Shown here: positions 44,701-52,500 of the stretch, piece by piece
Numbering within the stretch: the stretch's first letter is position 1
Layout: each line of letters begins with the position of its first letter
NCBI GenBank assembly: GCA_010279815.1
Contig: QEOQ01000633.1
Coordinates: forward strand, 329,453 to 393,452
Direction: 5' to 3'
Source: Brachionus plicatilis
Taxonomy: Eukaryota > Rotifera > Eurotatoria > Ploima > Brachionidae
DNA: 64,000 nt
The notes under the pieces: generated by a model
Seen by the model: the letters and a program-made list of their open reading frames with translations, nothing else
Database searches by the model: none
What the model was told of the DNA's origin: nothing
Program-made: the position numbers and the translations under genes

Positions 44701-46299
44701 GCTTGAATTCTAAATGGAAGATCATTGATGAAAATTAGGAAAAGAAGGGGACCGAAAACTGAGCCTTGAGGAACACCAAGATTTAGACTGCCAGGTTTAG
44801 AAAAAGAATTTTTTATTTTAACTATTTGGGATCTTGTTTCAAAAAAATTTGTTATAACACCCAATAAATTATTATCCAGAGTTGGGAAACTGATACTGAA
44901 TAACTGATCAGTATCAGTTAATTTCAGTTATCAGTTAAACTGAAACTGACCGATAACTGATTTTGAATTAACTGAGACTGACTGAAAACTGTTTTACTAT
45001 TTATTTGAATTTTTGAAAATTTTTTTTTCGGTTTTAATTTAGTTTTACACTTATATATTTTTTTGACTAGTTAGTAATGCTTTGCAATAAATAAAAGCTA
45101 ATATATACATTATCTAAACCTTTTTTATTTTCTTTTATTTGAAATAAAGTTCATTTTAAAAATTTATTTATTCGATTCAAGCCAGCTCGGCACCTATCGA
45201 AAAATATTTTTCTGGGTCTACATTTTTGATGAGACCACATAGAAGTAGATTCACTTATAAAAATTTATCAAATATAATGTTTCTAAAATGTAATAAAAAA
45301 TATATGTAAATATCCGTTTTAAATGTTAATTAGACTTTAATTTTTATAAACTGTTTAATAAATAAACTAATTGTATCATTTTTCTAATTAACTGATTTTT
45401 AACTGATAACTGATACCCATTAACTGAGACTGATACTGAACTGATGCTCGAAAAACTGATACTGACTGAAAACTGATTTTTTTATAACTGATCCCAACTC
45501 TGTTATTATCTAATAAATTAACTGAAAATAATAAAAATATTACCAAGTATCTATTTATTCAAGGAGAAATTTGGAAAAACAAATGAAGAATTCTCTAAAA
45601 TCTACAAAAAAATCTGAACAATTGATTTTTACGTAATTTTACGTAAATTCCAGAGTTGTTTAAAAGTCACAAGTCTCAAGTCAAGTCCAAGTCAAGACTT
45701 TTTTTTTTTTNNNNNNNNNNNNNNNNNNNNNNNNNNNNNNNNNNNNNNNNNNNNNNNNNNNNNNNNNNNNNNNNNNNNNNNNNNNNNNNNNNNNNNNNNN
45801 NNNNNNNCTTGGACTTTTTTTTTTATGACTTAGACTTTTTTTTGGGACTTTTAAACAACTCTGGTAAATTCTGGTAAATTTACGTAAAATACACTAATAC
45901 CACTGTATATCGTGAAATGAAAGCATCAATAGTAGCTAGATTCACATAAATCTAGTAACATATTAAAAGAAATTAACAGTTTGTTTATTTTTTAAATGAT
46001 TAAATTGTAATAAAAGTCAAAAAACTTTAGTGTATAAGTCTGTCTTTGAATATAATTTTTTTGCTAATCTAGAATTAATTAATAAATTATTATGAATTAA
46101 TTTTTTTTTCAAGGGAATGAACGATAAAGCGTGGAAAACTCTTGAAGGAATGTATAATTTATTATACAATAAGCTCGGATTGGCTTTTCAAACTCCTGAG
46201 GCTCTCATGATGCCTAATGTTTACCGAAGTTTAGGCTATATGAGAGCGCTTTGCATCTGGTCGGTACACTACGCTCTTCAACAGAAAAAAAACGATTAA
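35725..46299 (+). CDS. GBA2: Non-lysosomal glucosylceramidase, tandem copy 2 (GH116)
   Basis: Seven exons: 35725-35849, 35898-36570, 39369-39477, 39531-39681, 39734-40730, 40786-40977, 46114-46299; 810 aa. Same reaction and location expected as for copy 1. Seen: YGVPMGGIGTGTIGR, the nucleophile in AYMEGQEYRMYNTYD (Glu codon 40005-40007), the acid/base in DQTYDAWSVTGAS (Asp codon 40455-40457), VNGMRPNGSVD and GLAFQTPEA..RSLGYMRALCIW. All catalytic positions are intact. The N-terminus is shorter than in copy 1, and an AG precedes the ATG (35722-35723), so a further upstream exon is possible. Introns at 35850-35897, 39682-39733 and 40978-46113 have no counterpart in copy 1, and the copy 1 intron at 28731-28797 is missing here. 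AATAAA at 46338-46343. It converges with the fibrinogen-domain gene, 268 bp between stop codons. Confidence 0.92.
36657..36745 (+). repeat. Shared LINE 3' relic in intron of GBA2 copy 2
   Basis: AGCTGGTTTAGTAGCAAAAA, then TTTCTGGTAAAGTTTGGTTT and GATAAGTGAGAATT match 26630-26740 in the equivalent intron of copy 1. The rest of the LINE is deleted here. Confidence 0.75.
36770..36995. repeat. Degenerate TAATTATTTACCTNTAAAAA tandem region
   Basis: Irregular repeats built on AAATAATTA and TTATTGTAAAAAA words. They lie next to the MULE fragment at 37037 and could be subterminal repeats of that element. Confidence 0.4.
37037..37440 (-). pseudogene. MULE transposase C-terminus with SWIM zinc finger
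   Basis: The minus-strand frame is open from about 37436 (..GWSLAYSFLTVNDRVI..) to the stop at 37037. It holds a SWIM-type finger, CTCGYYLRNYFCYH (C-x-C ... C-x-H), preceded by SWVCSS, and ends with a basic KRGRKTNAAKALVRQ tail. In MULE transposases the SWIM finger sits C-terminal to the DDE core; the core is absent here. It lies antisense in an intron of GBA2 copy 2. Confidence 0.75.
37790..38050. mobile_element. Foldback element with facing TGTACCACC / GGTGGTATA arms
   Basis: The left arm (about 37810-37915: AACAAAATATAAAAAATTC, GGAGCAAAACATGTTCTGT, CTGATATATCCTCTGTACCA) is inverted in the right arm (about 37930-38050). A half-copy lies at 21690-21865. Exact ends and target duplication were not resolved. 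Non-coding. Confidence 0.65.
38708..39057. mobile_element. GGCA/TGCC foldback MITE, GGCAATGTGAAATTTTGG subfamily
   Basis: An almost perfect palindrome of 350 bp: GGCAATGTGAAATTTTGGTA.. and ..CCAAAATTTCATATTGCC, with internal TACAATATTGTACAAATTTG and AACTCTGCAATT blocks in both arms. A perfect 8-bp target duplication AAAGCCAC is present at 38700-38707 and 39058-39065. It lies in an intron of GBA2 copy 2. Confidence 0.92.
41040..41670 (-). pseudogene. 5'-truncated LINE ORF2 C-terminus (CR1-like)
   Basis: Two overlapping minus-strand frames (41660-41361 and 41401-41123) join by a frameshift near 41380. Together they show YKAFVRPHLEYGVQVWSP, LESVQKRAIKLV, LETRRIRGDLIEMFKI and FFSNRVVNVWNQLH, the classical tail of CR1/Jockey-type ORF2. 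The RT core is missing. It sits in the last intron of GBA2 copy 2. No clear target duplication found. Confidence 0.85.
42055..43150. mobile_element. Probable DNA element with TATGGTnACCTAGTCTAA ends
   Basis: ATATGGTAACCTAGTCTAAC near 42063 is inverted in ..TTAGACTAGATAACCATATG near 43125-43145. Inside are several GGGTTAAAT / AACCCATTT words and a zinc-cluster coding remnant. The ends are imperfect and no target duplication was seen, so the element call is moderate. Confidence 0.45.
42369..42560 (-). pseudogene. PHD-like zinc-cluster remnant
   Basis: On the minus strand the frame reads SKWLSCEECSNWVCFSCLP and ends with a CDDC pair: a W..C..C..W.C..C ... C..C pattern like a short PHD-type finger found at the end of some transposon proteins. 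A nearby ATG (MSQKKEIES) is out of frame across an A-run, so it is frameshifted. Whole protein and family unknown. Confidence 0.45.
43640..43740 (+). repeat. Direct repeat, left copy
   Basis: GCTAGATGCACATAAATCTAG, ACATATTAAAAGA and ATTAA(T/C)AGTT recur in the same orientation at about 45930-46020. The two copies bracket the nested insertions at 43803-45905. Confidence 0.6.
43986..45512 (-). mobile_element. 5'-truncated LINE with RT core (YADD), split by a hAT element
   Basis: A duplication of about 33 bp with core ACTGAAAATAATAAAAATAT flanks it (43953-43985 and 45513-45546). Minus-strand text includes GVPQGSVFGPLLFLIFINDL and ELYADDTTI (44864-44616), the RT palm motifs, then FKLLGSTIDNKL (44550-44362). 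Frames are broken. The 3' tail is the CACTAGCCTGTTGATTAACC family. The hAT element at 44877-45502 lies near its 5' end. Confidence 0.88.
44877..45502. mobile_element. hAT MITE with AACTGATACTGA subterminal repeats
   Basis: Ends CAGAGTTGGGA and TCCCAACTCTG; perfect 8-bp target duplication TTATTATC (44869-44876, 45503-45510). Each end carries about 100 bp of degenerate AACTGA(T/A)ACTGA units. The centre is non-coding. Confidence 0.9.
45651..45863. mobile_element. hAT MITE with CAGAGTTGTTTAAAAGTC ends (contains the gap)
   Basis: Ends CAGAGTTGTTTAAAAGTC and GACTTTTAAACAACTCTG; perfect 8-bp target duplication GTAAATTC (45643-45650 and 45864-45871). AAGTC(A/C)AAGTC words follow the left end. The 97-N gap lies inside. 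Confidence 0.9.
45711..45807. other. Assembly gap (97 N)
   Basis: Run of N between a T-run and CTTGGAC, inside a near-palindromic MITE. A hairpin or homopolymer probably caused the gap. Confidence 1.
45930..46020 (+). repeat. Direct repeat, right copy
   Basis: Second copy of the block at 43640-43740 (GCTAGATTCACATAAATCTAG.. ACATATTAAAAGA). It lies shortly before the last exon of GBA2 copy 2. Confidence 0.6.
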
Positions 46300-46567
46300 A
46301 TTTTAGATATAATTTATATTTAAAGCGTATTTTTATTAATAAAATGAACTTTTTTCTTATTAAGAGTCATCTACATTCATTTAAACTAAACATTAGAAAA
46401 ATATTAGAATTAGATTTTTTGTTGTTAATTTTTAAAATAAAATAAAAAAAAATAATTTTGTGAAAACTTTATTGAACAAAATCTAAAATAAAAATCAAAA
46501 TTTACCTGAATTTATAACAATATTATTTTAAAAAAATCCTGACTAGGGCTCTAATTACAAATTGGCA

Positions 46568-49500
46568 TTAAATTCTCTTTAGTCTCATTTTTGTACTTTT
46601 GAGTGACATGTTCAAGTCAATGGCGTTCCAATGAATGCCATTACGCAGAAATCTCAATCTAGAGTGGTCGTCGTTCAAGACAGCGTTTGACCGAGTGTGC
46701 TTGGAAACATTTTTCACCTTATCTGTATACGAGTAGTAGATTCCGTTCAGGTTGGATTGAAAACAGGCGTTGAACCACCAGCCTGAGCGGTAAATTTGAG
46801 CGCAATTGTCATAAAATCTCATGTCGTTATCCGAGTCATAGGTGCTAAATGCCATATTATTGTGGTCTTGTCCATAGAAATTTTCTCCCAGCGAATCTCC
46901 CACAGTGCTCATGTTTTTTAAATAGCTGCCAAGCTCAAGCTTGTATTTGTGATTTTCGTCACCAATTCGAAATCTTGAATATTCAGCCACGTACACTTCA
47001 TTTTTCCAATCTGACATAACTATTTGAAGTCTTGAAAAAAAAATTTTTTTTTTTGATTTTTGTTATCAATAAAAATTCACAAATCCTACGAATAATTATT
47101 TTGATTTGTCAATTGATAAATTTTTTCCAGTCCAAGCCAAAATTCGCCAAGTTGATCCAAATTTCCGAATCCTATTTTATAAGATTGCCAATCGCGGAAA
47201 AAACTGACACTTCCGTCATTTCTTTCCTGAATAACAGTATATCCTGAAAATTTGTTTTTTATTTTAAAATCCAAAATGAAAAATAAATTACCTATTCCAT
47301 CTTCGAATTCACAATGCACTCTAAATGAAACATTTTTATTCATTAGTGTTATGCTGTAAATTCCATTTTTTCCATCACTATCATTGATTAGATCTTGACA
47401 ATCTATAAATAAAGATTAAAAGTTTAATTTAATTCTATTAGAAACCAGAATCGACCAAAATTTGATCGCATTTTATTTGTTATTTATTTGAAATTCTAGA
47501 AAATATATTTTTTTGATATCTTACCCTGTCAAGCGATCTCGGAAATTTAAAAAGAAATTTTTTGAATGTGAAAAAAAATAGCCTGGACCATCAGACATAA
47601 AAAATATAATATTTAATTAAAATTATTGAATTAATATTATAATGTATTAATCACTTTTTTGTGTATTTTAATCTCTATTTATTTGTTTTTCATCCTGACC
47701 CATTTAGCGTGGCAAGAATTATGTTCTTCAATATTTATTTTGTACTAGAGGACTTGGGGAATAAAAATTTTTTGACTGACCGCTAGTTTAAAATACAAAT
47801 ATACCAAAAAAAAGGATTTTCGAAAACTACAGACTAATGTCAAATGCCGAAGAGTTTGTATTGGATTATTATTAAATTGGTATTTATATTAATTATTTGT
47901 GTGTAAAAATAAATATTTTTTTGGGTATTTATTTTTTGTAAAAATTATTGAAAAAGAAATAAAAACTGGGTACATAAAAATTATTGTCGAGTATTATAAA
48001 AATGATTATTGGGTATTATAAAAATTATTATTGAGTAGTTAAAAAATTATTATTGGGTATAAGAAAAATTCGAACTCTTGAAAATAAAAATTCAAAATCC
48101 TCGCTTTTTTAATTTGAACTTACTATTAATCCAAAAGGATGGAAAACTCTATCTTTATCAATAGTTCCTACAATTAGTATAGGGAGCCCTTACCAAACTA
48201 TGAAAATGAGTAGACATCGAATTACTATTTAATTATCTTATTGATGAGAGAAATAAAGAAAACTTAGTATCGTTATAGCTGTATCATATTTGCAGAGTTG
48301 TTTAAAAGTCACAAGACTCAAGTCAAGTCCAAGCCCAGACTTTTTTTTAATTTTGATTCAAAAGTCCAAGTACAGGCTTTAAAATTTTGAATACTGAAGA
48401 AGAAATTTATGCTAAAATTGCAACAAAATTCTGATATATGGCAAATCTATTGCATTAGACAACCCAAGAGTATATACATTTTTTGATATGAAGCCTGATC
48501 TAGCGAATTTTAAAAAAAATTCTGGACTTGGACTTTATTTTGGGACTTTTAAACAACTCTGCATATTTAGTCCATTTTGAGCCTTCCTTTCCTATAGTTT
48601 TTTCTGCATCATCGGCGTTGTCAAATGTTTGAATAATTTCCCAAGTGGGCACTTTTCTTTTCTTTTTTTGGGATTCGTGGACTGTTTTCTCCGTCTCAAC
48701 ATCGGTTTCCTCCTGACTGCTGTAATATTCTGGCGCAAGCATTCTTTTGTGTAATATATCTTTTAATTTATTTGTGTTATAGTTATTCTTTTTCTTGTTA
48801 TGTAATAATTTTAAATTTCTAATCATTAATCAGAATATTTATATTGTTTTTATTTAAATAAGTAACCACTAAGATAAATTAATTCTCTAAATGAATTTTT
48901 ATACACTCATTTGATTTTTTTAGACCTCAAATAAACATTTAAATACTGGCAACTTGAAGTTCATGATCATTATCAAATGATCAAAATTTAATTAATTAAA
49001 ATTTTAATAAAAATGATGAAACTAGATTTTTTTATTTTTTTTTAGATTTAACATAAAATGTTTATTATTTTAATTAAAAGAAAACAAATATTTTTTTTTA
49101 ATTGACCTTTAATTGATTCTTCTAAAATCTTTATTTGAAAAATTTAAAGACAAATTTAAAATCGACATTAAGGTATCCAAATTATGACTTTAAATGATAT
49201 TTTTATTTTAATTAAAATATGTGACGACGAAACAAAGTTAAATTTTGAATTGCAAAATTTCAAAATATTGATTAAGAATTTTATTTACTTCAGAAAAAAA
49301 TTCATATCATTTTCTATCTAATTATAGATTAAACAAATAATGTTTAATAAAGTTAAGTCATTTATTATTAAAAAATTGATAAAAAATACCTTTTTATTTA
49401 AATCAAAAACTAAAAATTTTGATTTGAAATTTACATTTGATCATGAACTTCAATTTGCCTTAAATACTTGATTATCTTAATCAACACTCATTCAATATTT

Positions 49501-52500
49501 TAAGCACTCAAATTATTTATCTAATATCCAAAGTTATTTTTTGCTAAATACCCAATTATATTAATAAATACCCATTTAAATACTAGCCGTTTGTATTTTT
49601 AAGACTTCAAGGATTTTTTGAAGCATTAAAGCATTATTAAAAAAATTAATTAGAATTAAAATTTAATTATTATTATTTTTATTTGAGATATTATAAATTT
49701 AAGATTTTGAGTTAAAAATCCTTCTTTTATTTAATAAAAATAGATTCATCAAAATTATAAATTAAAATAAGGCAATGTGAAATTAAAGTGTAAGAATTAC
49801 AGTACAAAAAGTAAAAAATAAACAATTTTTTTTTCTAATTGTGCAAAAATGGTTCTGCAAAAAATGCAATATTGTACAAATTTGTACAAACAAATTCCAA
49901 TCTCTGCAAAAACTCTGCAATTTTCTGTAAAATGCACACCATCAAAAAATATTGATTAAACTAAGCAATAAATTGCAGAATTTTGCAGAATTCTTGGAAT
50001 TCTTTTGTACAAATTTATACAATATTGTCCATCGATGATGAATCGCATTTTGTGTTGCTTTATTTTAATTTTTATTTTAATTGAAAAGTGAAAAAATGAA
50101 TAATAATTTTGTTAAATTAAAAAAAAAAAAAAAAAATTCTCTTATATATTTATTTAGAAACTATCAAATTTTTTGTCTTTAATCTTATAACTTTACATTG
50201 CTTTCAAGGCGTTCATTGAAATAAAAAAATAAAATAAATAAAAAATTGCACTTTTTGCAGAACCATAAAAAATTATTATTTTACTTTTTGTACTAAAATT
50301 TCACATTGCCTAAAATAAATAAAAATAATATGAACAAAAATATCAAACAATCTAAAATTTTCAATGGAAAAAATTTCGAAGATTCATTGCTTTAGAATTT
50401 TATCAAGAAATGCTGCAATATAGATTGGTACTTCCTGTAAGGAAATGTTCAAACAAAATTTGCAAAACCCAAAAAAATAATAAATAGCTACTGCAAGAAA
50501 CTATGGTAGCTTTTAGACCGTTTATACAACTTAACATTAGGCTTCTATCTAAGATAAATAACAAAGCACAACCCAAATAACAAATAATTCATTGATAAAA
50601 AAGTGAATACAATTTTTAATGGTCTGCCCGGATAGCCTCCTTTTGTGTCCCCTGATTCCCTGAGCTGGTCCTGATGAAGCTATCGAATTACATCTATAAG
50701 GAAGTTTTGTCCATTTAACTTTATTGATACCACTTTGAAATTTAAATAGCTGGATCAAGCCACCTCTTTCTCTTCTTTCGCTAAGTCACAAAAACTTGTC
50801 TCTATTCAATGAAAAGCTTATGAGGTTGTACCTGAGTTGTCTGATAGACTAAAGTATTAATACTATACACTCTTGGTATCTTAGAAAAAACAATCAAAAT
50901 GTTGTTCTAATTCAAAATAAAATTTTCTATGCTCGTAGATCTGCATATCCTAAAATTTTAATAAGTTGATATTCACTTATTGGATCAAAAATTAATGCAA
51001 TAACCCAATAATAATCAACGAATTGAAAAAATTTCTTTAATTAAATTTTTTTTTAATAACTTTTTAGAAATACTTAAATTCAATATAAACCCATGTTTTT
51101 TTAAAAAAGGTAATAATAATATATTTTACTCTATATCAACTTTTAATTCAAATTTATATTCGAACTAACACCCTATTTTTCCCAATTGAACTTTGGCTTT
51201 TGGAAAAAAGGCCCTCTAAATCAAATAAAACATTTAAAATATAAACTTCGAATGAGTTTCGTCAAAAATTTTAGAGAATTTTTAATAAAAATGTACTTTC
51301 ACTTGCCATTCTCTTTATGTTTTAAATACTAATTTTAACATTTTTAACATGAAATTAAATCAACAAATTTCTATTATTTAAATTTCTGCTTTCACATTTT
51401 AAAATTATCTAAGGCTCAATTTACAATCAACAATTTTAAAAAAACATGTTTAGTTCATCTCTAACTACCGTAAACTCGTGACCATTACTCTTGGAACAAT
51501 GTCAAAATTTGGGTTTATTCCATACGGAACTAATACCATCGAAACCATGTTATAAAATTTTTTTATTTTTTTTAGAATAAGCCTTGACGTCTGACTTAAA
51601 CTAAGAGTAAGCGCAAAACTTTGATTTTTTTCTTAGAATAATTTCGAATTTATTTTGCAATAAATTTAAAAAATTGTAGAGTTAAATTCGAAATTAAAAA
51701 AAATTAAAAATTAAACTTTATTCTAATTTTTGTATTTATTCTAAGAGTAAGAACTGATTATTTAAATAGCTTCCAATATCGAAAATTATTAGGCAAAATA
51801 GAAAATAAATGTTTTTATACAGTTTTTTTACTTTTTTTTTTGTATTAAAAAAATTAAACTTTTATTTTATTTTTCATTATATTTTGGTTTATTTTGTTCT
51901 ATAAAAAAAAAAAAAATTTAATAAAATCACTTGATTCTTGTCTGATTTATTATTCAATTTTTGATTCTTTTAATTCGGAATTTAAAGAATTTGACATAAT
52001 GATTTAATTATTCACATAAGTAAATTTACTCTTAATAAGAAGGGAAATTTCGTAATCAAAAAGTGCCTTAAAGATCTTGAACAATTGCTTTTCAAATTAA
52101 AAATAAAAATTTTATTATGGTCTAGTCGATGGCAAAGTTAATCATTATCATAAAATCTACCGAAATTAACTCCATTTTTTAATTTTCTTTTGACTAAGAA
52201 TTAATAAAAAAAAATATTAACTTGTGTTAATAAATCCTTAATTGGGTCTGACTCCTTTATACAAATACTATCGAACTAAAGTTCATCTAGTGTCTAAATT
52301 AGTTTTTTCACACATCAAATACGAAATACCTAAAATGATTTTTCCACATCTAATTAAGTTATAAAAGTAGACATTGTGAGTTTTCATACATATATTCCAA
52401 AAATTACAAAAATAAAATTCTTTTTCATTAATAGAAATTGAAAAAATAGAGCTTTTATAACAAAGATGATGAAACAACATATTATTTACTTTTTTTTTGT

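Larger units (their letters stand above)
43803..45905. mobile_element. Tc1/mariner-type MITE, host of nested insertions
   Basis: The right end ..TTAGTGTATTTTACG-type text inverted as CACTAATACCACTG is followed by TA (45906-45907). Inner arm AATTTACCAGAATTTACGTA at about 43846 matches the complement of 45600-45890. The left tip (CACAATAGTG, after TA at 43801) is worn. ACGTAAATTT words tie it to the element at 6460. A LINE and two hAT elements have been added inside. Confidence 0.65.

Noticed and set aside
45656..45877. 73-aa frame across the N run
   Set aside because: Half is unknown sequence, and the rest is the inverted repeat of a hAT MITE.
24408..46299. GBA2 pair as one gene duplicated by assembly error
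   Set aside because: Introns, most exons and intergenic DNA differ strongly; only two blocks are near-identical, and both copies have complete, different exon structures.
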